DNA from: Deltaproteobacteria bacterium CG11_big_fil_rev_8_21_14_0_20_47_16
Lineage (GTDB): Bacteria; UBA10199; GCA-002796325; 1-14-0-20-47-16
NCBI GenBank assembly: GCA_002796325.1
Contig: PCXA01000001.1
Span: forward strand, 324,838 to 388,837
Direction: 5' to 3'
DNA: 64,000 bases
Part shown: positions 36,985 through 45,764 of the stretch, in pieces
Layout: each line of letters opens with the position of its first letter
How positions within the stretch are numbered: position 1 is the stretch's first letter
Made by a program: the position numbers and the translations under genes
The notes under the pieces: model-generated
Databases searched by the model: none
What the model saw: only the letters and a program-made list of their open reading frames with translations
Told to the model about the DNA's origin: nothing

Positions 36985-38166
36985 ATGAGTCGTCCAGTTG
37001 CGCTGCTTAACAGGGTTTTTGAAGGTGTTACGTCGTTATTTGTATCGGAGGCGTATGCGACACCCCAATATTCCCGTCAAACAGGTTTGAGCTGTGGGGG
37101 GTGTCATAGTGTGGCCCCCAAGTTGAATCAGGGGGGCGAGAATTTCATCGCCCGTGGGTACCGAATGTCTCCAGATCTAGAGGTCAAGATGGGTGGACAG
37201 CCACCAAGTGTACCATTGTCAGCTTGGGTGACGGGTCGTCATGAGCGTCAAATTGCAAAAGAGTACGATGATACATTGTTGCCGAAGGTTGAGTTAATTA
37301 GTGGTGGTTCAATTTCTCCAAACCTTTCTTACTTTGCAGAGTGGCGTCCGGTTAGTTTGTCAGCCCGAAAAGATGGTACCCATCAAGATCGAGGCGGTCG
37401 ATTTGAGGACCTGTTTATTAATTGGTTGTCCAATAGTGGTCGGCATAGTGTGCGTGTGGGGCAGTTTCGTCCCTTAAATCAGCTGGATGTGTCACGGCGT
37501 CTGAGTGTCAGTGAGCCCACAGCGTTGAGTACATCGCTACCTGGTACAGGTGATGCACATCCAGACAAACGGGTACAGTCACTACGTTCCTTTTCTCCAT
37601 CGGGTCGTTCACCAGCGGTGGCGTATACCTTCCAGTCAATAGCTGGTGATTCTCCCAGTGATGGTTTGTCTCACACCATTACACTTCCTGTTGGTGGTGA
37701 GTTTTCGCTCCCATTGTCTCCAGGTGCACGCAAGGATGCGAGTTTTGAGTTTGAGCCGAAATTAAAGGGTGTCTTCCTGGAAACAGCTTATCGCTATTTG
37801 GGGGTCAATACCCTTGGTGTCCATACATTCATTGGCAATGATCGTTGGTTGGCCAGCGCCTTAGGAACGGCAAATTATGGCGGCCTTTATGCAACAGCGC
37901 TGTTTGGAATAGATAAGGTGGGCAATGCACCTGCACGCCAGCGTGTCAGCGCGGAGTTGGAGTATTTACCCAGAATATGGAGCGCATTTTGTCCCGGTGT
38001 TGGTTTCAGATTTGAGCATATTACCAACGCTAAGAAAGAGCCCGCATATATTCCTTATTTTGTCTTAAGTGGAATTAACACAGTTTGGGCTGTGCAGCTT
38101 CAGGTAGAAGGGCGCATTCAAAAAGATAATGATGCGCTGATCGTAGATGTATCAACGTTGTTTTAA
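36985..38166 (+). CDS. Outer-membrane-type protein with a single haem c motif
   Basis: 393 residues. After a weak signal peptide ending AYA comes TPQYSRQTGLSCGGCHSVAP, with a haem-attachment motif CGGCH at 37-41. This opening (TPxxSRQTGxSCxxCHxxxP) is found in a family of cytochrome-like outer-membrane proteins. The rest is strand-rich and barrel-like (SYFAEWRPVSLSARKDG, FLETAYRYLGVNTLGVHTF, SAELEYLPRIWSAF). The start is ATG 36985 with AAGGAG at 36972-36977. It is divergent from the Mn importer and followed after 21 bases by another predicted barrel. Role unknown. Confidence 0.8.
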   Translation: MSRPVALLNRVFEGVTSLFVSEAYATPQYSRQTGLSCGGCHSVAPKLNQGGENFIARGYRMSPDLEVKMGGQPPSVPLSAWVTGRHERQIAKEYDDTLLPKVELISGGSISPNLSYFAEWRPVSLSARKDGTHQDRGGRFEDLFINWLSNSGRHSVRVGQFRPLNQLDVSRRLSVSEPTALSTSLPGTGDAHPDKRVQSLRSFSPSGRSPAVAYTFQSIAGDSPSDGLSHTITLPVGGEFSLPLSPGARKDASFEFEPKLKGVFLETAYRYLGVNTLGVHTFIGNDRWLASALGTANYGGLYATALFGIDKVGNAPARQRVSAELEYLPRIWSAFCPGVGFRFEHITNAKKEPAYIPYFVLSGINTVWAVQLQVEGRIQKDNDALIVDVSTLF

Positions 38167-38187
38167 CAGTAGGATACGAGGACTATT

Positions 38188-39057
38188 ATGAAGGCCCTTT
38201 TAGTATTGGTTGTGGCAGCGCTTGTCATTCCATCAGTACCTGTGTTGGCTCAAGAAGTAGAGCCTAAGCAAGAGACTCACTGGCTCTTTAATCCAACACC
38301 ACGGGATCAAATGCGTGAATTGTCCGCCGACCGACCTGATAAAACCGAGTCACCACATTCTGTTCCCGCCGGTCATTTTCAGATTGAATCCAGCTTTTTC
38401 TCGTACACCTATGATAAACGTAACCCAGATTATAATGGTGATAGCGTTCATGGTTTTGCGGTGATGCAGACTATTCTGAAAATGGGGATAACTGATTTTA
38501 TGGATTTTCAAGTGGGATTGGAGCCCTATGTTCATAATTTAAACTACAACTTCGCAACGGGTACGTCGCAGGCAACCACTGGATTTGGCGATGTTGTCTT
38601 GCGTGCAAAGTTTGGAGTGGTTGGGAATGATTCAGGGCGATTTGCGCTGGGCATTTTACCATTTGTTAGTATCCCAACCAAAAGGAACGATAGCATTGGT
38701 GATGATCATGTAGGTGTATCGGTGGCATTTCCGTGGTCTTTGGAGCTTGAAAAGGGGTGGGGGTTGGGTGGTCAGACACAATTTGACTATACGTATGGTG
38801 TGAATAATACAAAATATTATCCTGCATTTGTGAACACGTTTGAGCTGACGTATGAAATTTCAGAACGATTTGGGGCTTATGTAGAACTGTATGCATATGT
38901 GAGTTCGGAAAATAATCTTCCTTGGGAAGGCACAGTGGATACTGGGTTGACATTTGCAGCAACTGACAATTTGCAACTAGATGCTGGAATTAACATGGGT
39001 GTGACGCGCCAGGGTGATGATTGGAATCCGTTTGTTGGATTTACGTGGCGCCATTAA
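38188..39057 (+). CDS. Predicted outer-membrane transporter, MetA-pathway-of-phenol-degradation-like family
   Basis: 289 residues with a clear signal peptide ending VLAQE. The segment SADRPDKTESPHSVPAGHFQIESSF is the hallmark of this barrel family; the rest alternates polar and hydrophobic residues in strands, ending in WRH. Members are predicted outer-membrane channels of unknown substrate. It is in an operon with the haem-motif protein and convergent with mntR, which starts one base past its stop on the other strand. The Mn context makes a metal-related role attractive, but this is inference. Confidence 0.82.
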   Translation: MKALLVLVVAALVIPSVPVLAQEVEPKQETHWLFNPTPRDQMRELSADRPDKTESPHSVPAGHFQIESSFFSYTYDKRNPDYNGDSVHGFAVMQTILKMGITDFMDFQVGLEPYVHNLNYNFATGTSQATTGFGDVVLRAKFGVVGNDSGRFALGILPFVSIPTKRNDSIGDDHVGVSVAFPWSLELEKGWGLGGQTQFDYTYGVNNTKYYPAFVNTFELTYEISERFGAYVELYAYVSSENNLPWEGTVDTGLTFAATDNLQLDAGINMGVTRQGDDWNPFVGFTWRH

Positions 39058-39438
39058 CTACTGGTTGGCTTTTACAAATTCATCAATGCACTTAAGTGTT
39101 CTTTTGCTAACGTGATGCTCCATGCCTTCGGCATCCATGTCAGCGGTTTTGCGGTCAACGCCCAGTATCTGCAAAAATTCACGCAACAATTGATGGCGAC
39201 GCTGCATGTCGCGTGCTGTGGCCTTGCCTTTACTGGTCATGGTGATGCCGCGATATTTTTCGGATTTTAAAAAGCCATCGCGAGAGAGCTTTTGCACCAT
39301 GCGAGTAACGCTGGGTCCTTTGAGACTTAGGCGTTCGGCGATGTCCACAACCTTGGCATAGCCCTTGTCTTCAATAAGCTCGTAGATGGCTTCTAGGTAA
39401 TCTTGCTCGGCGGTGCTACATGTTTTTCGTTGGGACAT
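39058..39438 (-). CDS. mntR: Manganese-responsive repressor MntR
   Basis: 126 residues, DtxR/MntR family without an SH3 domain, as in B. subtilis MntR. The winged helix includes SLKGPSVTRMVQKLSRDGFL. The six metal ligands of B. subtilis MntR (Asp8, Glu11, His77, Glu99, Glu102, His103) appear here at Asp13, Glu16, His82, Glu104, Glu107 and His108, a constant offset of five. It would repress Mn uptake genes when Mn is replete; likely targets are the ABC importer and perhaps the outer-membrane pair between them. Its own upstream region has TTAGGTTA, one DtxR-type half-site (about 39474-39482). Confidence 0.93.
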   Translation of the reverse strand: MSQRKTCSTAEQDYLEAIYELIEDKGYAKVVDIAERLSLKGPSVTRMVQKLSRDGFLKSEKYRGITMTSKGKATARDMQRRHQLLREFLQILGVDRKTADMDAEGMEHHVSKRTLKCIDEFVKANQ

Positions 39439-39500
39439 AAGGACTCGCTACTGTAATTTCTCATGATTTGCAAGGTTAGGTTAAGATTGTGGGGCACGGT

Positions 39501-41120
39501 TTATCTTAATAGTGCCTTTACTTTTTTATCTATGGGAATCTCAATAACGGTCGTGCCCTTTTCAGATAGGGCCTTTAGAAATTCAGATTCAATTTCGTCC
39601 ATCATTTTTGCAGATACTGCCTTTGCACCATATCCTTTTGCCAAAGAAACAATATCAAGTCCGGGCAAATCCAGTCCTGGTACCTTGGGTGTTTTTTCCA
39701 AAACGGCAAATGATTTTAAAATGCCGTACTCCTCATTACGCAATGCGAGTATCACGATATGCAAATCGTGTTGCACACCTGTCCAAATTGCCTGTGGTGA
39801 ATATTGAAATGACCCATCTCCCATGACGACGATAACGGGTCTGTTTCTGCCGGTTCGTTTCTCTGCCAATGCAAGCCCAACTGCGGCTGGCATGTCCCAG
39901 CCAAGGCCGCCAGACCCCATGGTGTAATAACTATCTGGTTTTGTAACGACACCCAGACGTGAGTTGCTCAACTCCGGAATGTTTGATGGCGATTCTTGTA
40001 CAAGAATATAGTCTTCGGGCAATTTTTGAGAAAGTAGTCCGTAAACTTGCGCAGCCGTAAGTGGATGCTTAGCGTCCTTCCCTGGTACTTCAAATGTCTT
40101 TTCAGGTTTTGTGACTTTATTCGTATTGCTTTGTCGGCTTTCAATCATTTCGCAGAGTGCGGAAAGTGCAAGTCCGCTATCACACACAATGCTGTCACCC
40201 ACGGCTGATTTTGCTGCATCATATGGATCGTCAGTGACTTGAATTAATTTGGCGCCTTTGGGTAAATATTTTCCGGGCACCCAAGGGTAATAACGAAATA
40301 CGGGTGCGCCAATCACGATAACCAAATCGTGTCCTTCCAGTTTTTTACTGAGTGGACCGATTGCCGCAGGAAGAGCGCCTGCATATAAAGAGTGATTTTC
40401 AGGAAATGAAATTCGTTCTGAAAAGGGACTCAACCAAACAGGGGCGTTCAATTTTTCAGCGAATTGAATTCCCAAATCCCAGGCATTGCTGCGGGAGATA
40501 TCGCCCCCATAAACCAAAACCGGATTTTTGCTTTGATTGATTGTATTGGCGAATTCAGAAATTCTTTGAGGGTCCGGCGCAATTCTGGTGCAAACAGTAC
40601 GGTACGCATCACTATCATCCATTTCCTTATTCCAATCATCCAATGGTAAAGAAAGGAATACAGGTCCCATGGGTTGTTGAATGGCCATGGCATAGGCGCG
40701 CATAAACGCTCCCGGTACATCTTCAGGTCTTGCTGGTTCGTAACTCCATTTTACCCACGGTTTTGGCAAATTCACGGCTTCAACATCAGTCAGGAAGGGC
40801 TCCATTAAAAGCATTTCTCGGGTTTGCTGTCCGGCGGTAATGATTAAGGGTGTTTTGTTAACATGTGCCGTTAAGATACACCCCATTGCATTTCCCATTC
40901 CGGCACCAGTATGGACGTTAACGATGATGGGCTTTTTCAGTCCTTGGGCTAAACCATCAGCAATGCCAACCACACTGGATTCTTGCAGTGTCAATATGTA
41001 GGTAAAATCTTTTGGAAAGTTTTGCAGAAAGGTTTCTTCTGTTGATCCTGGATTTCCAACGATGGTTGTTAATCCTAATTTGCGAAGCAAATTGAAGGTA
41101 ACGTCTCTTACTGTTGGCAT
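39501..41120 (-). CDS. mdlC: Thiamine-diphosphate decarboxylase, benzoylformate decarboxylase-like
   Basis: 539 residues, aligned along its length to Pseudomonas benzoylformate decarboxylase (mandelate pathway): Ser26 in GNPGS, Glu47 and His70 occupy the same numbers as the catalytic residues there. The ThDP motif GDGSFQYSPQAIWTGVQHD is present. The other catalytic His of that enzyme (His281, in FRYH) is replaced by Tyr278 (FRYY), so activity on benzoylformate is not assured; a different 2-oxo acid is possible. No other mandelate genes are nearby. GAAGGG upstream supports the start. Confidence 0.85.
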   Translation of the reverse strand: MPTVRDVTFNLLRKLGLTTIVGNPGSTEETFLQNFPKDFTYILTLQESSVVGIADGLAQGLKKPIIVNVHTGAGMGNAMGCILTAHVNKTPLIITAGQQTREMLLMEPFLTDVEAVNLPKPWVKWSYEPARPEDVPGAFMRAYAMAIQQPMGPVFLSLPLDDWNKEMDDSDAYRTVCTRIAPDPQRISEFANTINQSKNPVLVYGGDISRSNAWDLGIQFAEKLNAPVWLSPFSERISFPENHSLYAGALPAAIGPLSKKLEGHDLVIVIGAPVFRYYPWVPGKYLPKGAKLIQVTDDPYDAAKSAVGDSIVCDSGLALSALCEMIESRQSNTNKVTKPEKTFEVPGKDAKHPLTAAQVYGLLSQKLPEDYILVQESPSNIPELSNSRLGVVTKPDSYYTMGSGGLGWDMPAAVGLALAEKRTGRNRPVIVVMGDGSFQYSPQAIWTGVQHDLHIVILALRNEEYGILKSFAVLEKTPKVPGLDLPGLDIVSLAKGYGAKAVSAKMMDEIESEFLKALSEKGTTVIEIPIDKKVKALLR

Positions 41121-41217
41121 ATGGGGTCCCTTCGGGTTGCGTTTTAGGACAGCAATGCCGACGTGCTACAGTAAAATTTAGCGAATTGCAATATTCTAAG
41201 GTGTTGTGTTGCGCGTC

Positions 41218-42336
41218 TTAATATCGTGTCATTGAGGGATCAACGCATTCGGCCCATTCATGAATGCCGCCCGTCAAATTGCGTACGTTTGTGAATCCGT
41301 GTTCGCACAAAAAATCAACAGCACGACGGCTGCGGCGCCCATGGTGGCAGTGAAATATGGTCAAGCAGTTGCGGTTCAATGATTCGACATGATCGGGAAT
41401 AGTTCCCAATGGAATTAATTTGGCACCCGGGATTTTGCAGATTTCATGTTCACCCGGTTCACGCACATCAATGATGATGAGTTGTTCGCCGCTATCCAGT
41501 CGGGCCTTCAATTCTTCAACAGACATTTCCAGTGGGTCACTCATGGTGCAGTTCCTTTCCATTATATAATCGCAAAGTGGTTTTTGATTTTGTCGGGCGT
41601 TGGTTGAACATGTGGGGCAATTGGGATCTTTTTGCAACGTGAATGTGCGTGTTTGCATGGTGAGTGCGTTGAGTGTCATCACGCGGCCCGATAAAGAGTC
41701 GCCGGTTTTTAAAATCCACTTGAGTGTCTCGGTTGCTTGTAAACTCCCAATGATTCCCGGTAAAATACCCAACACGCCGGCTTCCGCGCAATTGGGGGCG
41801 GCATCTGGGCCCGGAAGTTCTGGAAACAAGCAGCGGTAACAAGGACCGTGAGTGCTATCAAATAGACTGACCTGGCCATCAAACTTTAAGATGCTGCCAT
41901 AGACGAGTGGCTTACCAAGGCGCACGCAGGCATCGTTAACCAGAAAGCGTGTCGGAAAATTATCGGTGCCATCAATCACAATGTCGTAGTTGGCCATAAT
42001 GGATTCCGCATTATGTGCTGCTAATTTTTCAGGATAGGATGTGATGGTTACATCAGGATTTAATGCTGTCAGCCGCTGCTTGGCGATTTCAACCTTGGGT
42101 CGCCCAATATCTTCAGTGGTGTACAAAATTTGCCGTTGTAAGTTTGAGATGTCGACAACGTCATGATCAACAATAGCAATATTTCCAACACCTGCGGCGG
42201 CAAGATACAACAGTACGGGTGAACCCAGGCCGCCTGCACCCACGCATAAGACGCGGGCTTGCGAAAGCCTCTCTTGGCCCTCAATGCCAACTTCTGGCAA
42301 AATCATCTGTCGGGTATATCGCTCAAAACCTGCCAT
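41218..42336 (-). CDS. MoeB/ThiF-family adenylyltransferase with C-terminal rhodanese domain
   Basis: 372 residues. The E1-like domain has VGAGGLGSPVLLYLAAAG (nucleotide binding), the DGTDNFPTRFL region and zinc Cys pairs CYRC and CPTC. The rhodanese domain (about 280-372) carries an active-site Cys in FHCHHGRRSRRA. Such fusions (MoeZ/MOCS3-like) adenylate and then sulphurate small ubiquitin-like carriers for molybdopterin, thiamine or tRNA thiolation. I set the start at Met 42336 (MAGFERYTRQ), the usual family beginning; a longer frame runs into the divergent gene's region. Confidence 0.9.
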   Translation of the reverse strand: MAGFERYTRQMILPEVGIEGQERLSQARVLCVGAGGLGSPVLLYLAAAGVGNIAIVDHDVVDISNLQRQILYTTEDIGRPKVEIAKQRLTALNPDVTITSYPEKLAAHNAESIMANYDIVIDGTDNFPTRFLVNDACVRLGKPLVYGSILKFDGQVSLFDSTHGPCYRCLFPELPGPDAAPNCAEAGVLGILPGIIGSLQATETLKWILKTGDSLSGRVMTLNALTMQTRTFTLQKDPNCPTCSTNARQNQKPLCDYIMERNCTMSDPLEMSVEELKARLDSGEQLIIIDVREPGEHEICKIPGAKLIPLGTIPDHVESLNRNCLTIFHCHHGRRSRRAVDFLCEHGFTNVRNLTGGIHEWAECVDPSMTRY

Positions 42337-42379
42337 AGCCGTTGACAGTAGTGCGCATACCGAAATAGTCAATAGCTCT

Positions 42380-43015
42380 ATGAGAGAGATTCGCGCCTAT
42401 TGTTTTGACCTGGATGGAACGCTGATTAATAGCGGACCAGATATTGTGGCCGCCGCTAATACAACTCGCCGCGCCTTCATGGTGCCCGAGCTGCCCTATG
42501 ATCGCATCATTGAATTTGTGGGAAGTGGCGTTCGACAATTGATGGCAGGGGTGATGCAAGATTTGGCCGAAGAAGAATGGGATCCAGCGAGTGAGCATTT
42601 CTTAAAAACCTATCATAATGCCATGACAGTGAAGACGCATCTGTATGATGGCATTGTTGAATTGCTAGATTCCAAAATGCACCTGCCGTTGGCGATTTGT
42701 ACCAATAAACCACAAGATATGAGCGAAATAATTGTGCGCCATTTTAAAATTGCGGATTATTTCAAAATCTTAGTTGGTGCAGAAGCCGATTTTCCCAAGA
42801 AGCCAGATCCACAGGGGCTGCTGCATATTTGCAAACAGCTTGGTTGTGTGCCTGAAGAGGTTGCCATGATCGGTGATAGCGTGGTCGATATTGAAACTGC
42901 AAAGGCAGCGGGCTGTATGTCCGTTGCGGTGAGTTGGGGGTTTCAAACAGAAGACGAGCTTATGGCCGCAAATCCAGATCTTTTAATTCATCATCCAAGC
43001 GAACTGATTATTTAA
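42380..43015 (+). CDS. gph: HAD-superfamily phosphoglycolate phosphatase-like protein
   Basis: 211 residues with the HAD motifs: DLDGTLINS (nucleophile Asp), CTNKP, KKPDPQGLLHICKQLG and MIGDSVVDIETAKAAG. It removes phosphate from 2-phosphoglycolate or a similar small substrate. ATG 42380 is the natural start (the catalytic motif begins about nine residues in). Only 43 bases separate it from divergent moeB-like start; a candidate TTGACA (42342-42347) would put transcription close to the ATG. Confidence 0.88.
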   Translation: MREIRAYCFDLDGTLINSGPDIVAAANTTRRAFMVPELPYDRIIEFVGSGVRQLMAGVMQDLAEEEWDPASEHFLKTYHNAMTVKTHLYDGIVELLDSKMHLPLAICTNKPQDMSEIIVRHFKIADYFKILVGAEADFPKKPDPQGLLHICKQLGCVPEEVAMIGDSVVDIETAKAAGCMSVAVSWGFQTEDELMAANPDLLIHHPSELII

Positions 43016-43676
43016 TGGGTTGCAAAACGCAAACACCTTCAAATCCGTGTTCCTTTTGGGAATAGAGCGCTACAGGGATTTTAAGTGCTTCAAGTTCGGC
43101 ATTCAGCTCTTTGCGTGCAGTACCCGAGGTATTGCTGGTAAAGTTGCTGTACGCCGCCATAAATTGGTTAATATCAATTTGCCCAAACAAAATCTTGGTA
43201 GCCAAAATTGTAGTAACACTATCGCTGCGATATTTTCCGCCGACGTAGGCTTGACCGCTGAGTACAACAATTGCAGCATATAGTTCTTCTGCATCACTGC
43301 TCTTGAATTGATCGTCAAAGTGAGGACGGAAAAATTCATCAATTGTTTTTGGGAATGGGATCTTTATTTTTGGCACTGAAAACTGGCTGCTATCTGCCGC
43401 ATTAATCCATCTTGCTGTGAGTTGTCTTTGTAGGGCCGTGAGCTTGTCTTGTGGAATGGCTTGTTTTTTGTGAGGATATGCGGTGCCATCGTAATATGCT
43501 GTATTCGCCGCGCATTGGACGATTTGTAATCCAGGGGCCTTTAATTCAAACTTGCTACTAGCGGATCCAATTTTTGTTTGTGCTGGTCCGCCTGCCAGTT
43601 GCTTGTGTTTACCTTTTGAGCGAGCACGTGCATGTGTGTGATGTGCGTGTTTTTTACTGGGAATTCGATTGGCCAT
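43008..43676 (-). CDS. Unknown protein with His/Lys/Arg-rich N-terminus
   Basis: 222 residues, not recognised. The first 30 residues are highly basic and His-rich (KKHAHHTHARARSKGKHKQ), followed by a soluble-looking domain of mixed strands and helices (FELKAPGLQIVQCAANTAYYDG, then FQFKSS-like charged parts). No signal peptide or membrane segment. A good Shine-Dalgarno (GAGGAGAGG) precedes the ATG. It is convergent with gph, overlapping by 8 bases, and lies downstream of the FAD oxidoreductase after 84 bases. A metal-binding or nucleic-acid-binding tail is conceivable. Confidence 0.7.
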   Translation of the reverse strand: MANRIPSKKHAHHTHARARSKGKHKQLAGGPAQTKIGSASSKFELKAPGLQIVQCAANTAYYDGTAYPHKKQAIPQDKLTALQRQLTARWINAADSSQFSVPKIKIPFPKTIDEFFRPHFDDQFKSSDAEELYAAIVVLSGQAYVGGKYRSDSVTTILATKILFGQIDINQFMAAYSNFTSNTSGTARKELNAELEALKIPVALYSQKEHGFEGVCVLQPIK

Positions 43677-43760
43677 AAATCCTCTCCTCTGAAAGTAGTA
43701 TCTGAAGAAGTATCGGCAACATTGCAGAGAAGTTGCTTAATTGCGTGTGACAACCTTGTG

Positions 43761-44822
43761 TCAAATTGTGCTTAATTTTTGTGCGGCGATTCTGCCAATA
43801 GATGAGGAGGTTGTAGCGCCGTGACCGCCCAATCCCGCCACCCAAAGGACGTTTTTGGCTTGAGCGTCCCAGCGAACAAGGGGGCGACTGTCTTCTGTGA
43901 ATGTGCGTGCTCCGGCCCACCGATGGGCGATCGGAAGATCAGTGAGTGTGGGGCAGAACGTACTGAGTTTCTGTTCCATGAGTTGATAGACAGCATCTGA
44001 ACTTTCAAATGCATCATCTGCAGTTGTAATGTCTTCATCACATACTGAAATCATCACGCTACCCGATTCCGGACGGAAATAATAATTGTGACTCAAGTCC
44101 CAAATGAAGGGCCAGTCGGATGGAACACGAGATGTGAGTGCTGTAACAAAGAGATGTCGTCGTCGCACTTGCAATGGAACGGTTTCAGTATTGGCGAGTT
44201 GGGCAATGTGAGATGCCCATGCACCTGCCGCGTTAACAATGATCTCGGCGTCCCAAGCTCCTTGTGTGGTGTGGATTTCCCAGTGGTTATTCTTTTGTAC
44301 TAATTTCGTAATGTGCGTTGATGTGTGCAGTTGTTGGGCTGCGCGTGCTGGCTTTAAGTAGGCATAGAGTAAACTGTGAATGTCGATGATGCCATCGGTG
44401 GCTGTTGCAATTGCGCAATCCACATCGCGCATGAGCGGATATGTGGTGTGTAGTTTTTCTGCATCCCACAATTCACATGCAATGCCATCGTGTTGGGCGG
44501 ATTTGAATAATGCTTCGGCAGTTGAGTGATCGGAGGGCGAGAAACACAGAACAGACCCGCGATGATCAATTAACGGCACTTCCGAGAAGCCCGCTGGCGG
44601 ATTGCGCAAAAACTGAACGCCATCAATCGCCATCTTGCGAAATTCAGGATCCGAAATCACCTGTCGCCCCATGGCGGCATTCAAACCAGAGGCACGGGTG
44701 CCCGGCATATCTTCGGCCTCGAAAATCACGTGGTCGCGAAGGCCCGCTTCATGTAAAAAATAGCTCGTTGCAGCACCTGCAAAGCCAGCCCCAATTACCG
44801 CGATTTTCGTGGTTTTGCGCAT
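43761..44822 (-). CDS. FAD-dependent oxidoreductase of the DAO (D-amino acid oxidase) family
   Basis: 353 residues. N-terminal FAD-binding motif VIGAGFAGAATSYFLHEAG and C-terminal VAGLGGHGATTSSSIGRIAA typical of DAO/glycine oxidase/MnmC-type flavoenzymes. A central catalytic region has WAGARTFTEDSRPLV. Substrate could be a secondary or D-amino acid, or the aminomethyl group of a modified tRNA (as in the MnmC oxidase domain), which it resembles in length. It is divergent from the M48-like peptidase gene. Confidence 0.85.
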   Translation of the reverse strand: MRKTTKIAVIGAGFAGAATSYFLHEAGLRDHVIFEAEDMPGTRASGLNAAMGRQVISDPEFRKMAIDGVQFLRNPPAGFSEVPLIDHRGSVLCFSPSDHSTAEALFKSAQHDGIACELWDAEKLHTTYPLMRDVDCAIATATDGIIDIHSLLYAYLKPARAAQQLHTSTHITKLVQKNNHWEIHTTQGAWDAEIIVNAAGAWASHIAQLANTETVPLQVRRRHLFVTALTSRVPSDWPFIWDLSHNYYFRPESGSVMISVCDEDITTADDAFESSDAVYQLMEQKLSTFCPTLTDLPIAHRWAGARTFTEDSRPLVRWDAQAKNVLWVAGLGGHGATTSSSIGRIAAQKLSTI

Positions 44823-44935
44823 GATGGATGATTTCTACCAAGCCATCGGGGAGATCAAGGAATATTGTGCGCCAGACACAACTTTGGGGTGGTATCGGCC
44901 GATAACTGTATATAGAGGGAGGACTACGTCCACTT

Positions 44936-45640
44936 ATGGCTATTGAGAAGATCAATACGAATCTTGCAGGACTACCGCCGCCCTGGTTGAAGCGGGCGGA
45001 ATCCGGTGGTGTGCAAACGCCCACCGAAACGGCTATCCGCAAAATGCTGGGGGAGCCGCTTCCCAGGGTGGTGGATCCTGCATCATTACCCCCTGAAATT
45101 GCCAACCTCTTTGCTCAATTTGGCGTATTACGCCGCATTCAAAAAAAGCTGTCTATGTTGTCTCGAAAACCTGGTGGGGCCGTTATCCCTGCTAAGGGCA
45201 CAATCGCTTGCGTTGATGATGATGACAATATTTACATGGGTGTAGAGTTCTTGGAATCCCATGCCCAAGATGAAGCATTATTGGCAGGAATTATGGCACA
45301 TGAATGGGGCCATATTGTGAGTGATTTGCCGCGTGATGCCGATTGGTCGCATTTGAGTTGGGATGATTTACATGCCATGCGTCGTGAAGAGGAGTCGTAT
45401 GCCGACGCCTATTCAGGCCGCATGCTGTATCGTATGGGATATGCAGTGACGCGATTTGCTGGGTTTTTAGAAGATTTGAGTAAGTTTGAAAAGCGTCTAC
45501 AGACCCATAAATACTATAATCCCCGTCTTCGTGCTGAAATTGTGCGCCAGGCCTTTGCCGCTGAGATGCGTCATGCCGATAGTGCTCGTAAGCTCTTTCC
45601 GGGCCTGCCTTCCAATTCCACCCTTTTAGGTGTGGGATAA
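44936..45640 (+). CDS. Soluble M48-like zinc metalloprotease
   Basis: 234 residues with HEWGH at 122-126 and a downstream Glu cluster EEESYADAY (151-158) that would supply the third zinc ligand, as in M48-type gluzincins. There is no membrane segment or signal peptide, unlike HtpX, so it would be cytoplasmic unless exported by an unseen route. The upstream Shine-Dalgarno (GGGAGG) is about 14 bases from the ATG, which is longer than usual. Substrate unknown. Confidence 0.8.
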   Translation: MAIEKINTNLAGLPPPWLKRAESGGVQTPTETAIRKMLGEPLPRVVDPASLPPEIANLFAQFGVLRRIQKKLSMLSRKPGGAVIPAKGTIACVDDDDNIYMGVEFLESHAQDEALLAGIMAHEWGHIVSDLPRDADWSHLSWDDLHAMRREEESYADAYSGRMLYRMGYAVTRFAGFLEDLSKFEKRLQTHKYYNPRLRAEIVRQAFAAEMRHADSARKLFPGLPSNSTLLGVG

Positions 45641-45678
45641 ACAACTGATCAATAAATAAAGAAATAGGCCCTGCACCC

Positions 45679-45695
45679 AAGGTGTGGGACACCTT
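45679..45695. promoter_or_regulatory. Inverted repeat upstream of the peroxiredoxin promoter
   Basis: AAGGTGT (45679-45685) and ACACCTT (45689-45695) are perfect inverted repeats around GGG, with CTGC/GCAG as a further possible pair outside. It lies 11 bases upstream of the -35 box and has no T-run, so a regulator site is more likely than a terminator. Confidence 0.45.
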
Positions 45696-45706
45696 GCAGC
45701 CAATCC

Positions 45707-45735
45707 TTGACCCATGTACCTGCCTGGCATATACG
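45707..45735 (+). promoter_or_regulatory. Candidate sigma70 promoter of the peroxiredoxin gene
   Basis: TTGACC (45707-45712), 17-base spacer, TATACG (45730-45735). The predicted start gives a leader of about 22 bases to the ATG, with CCAGGAGG as the ribosome-binding site. Confidence 0.55.
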
Positions 45736-45764
45736 CCCAGCTTCACTTTTAGCCAGGAGGAACT

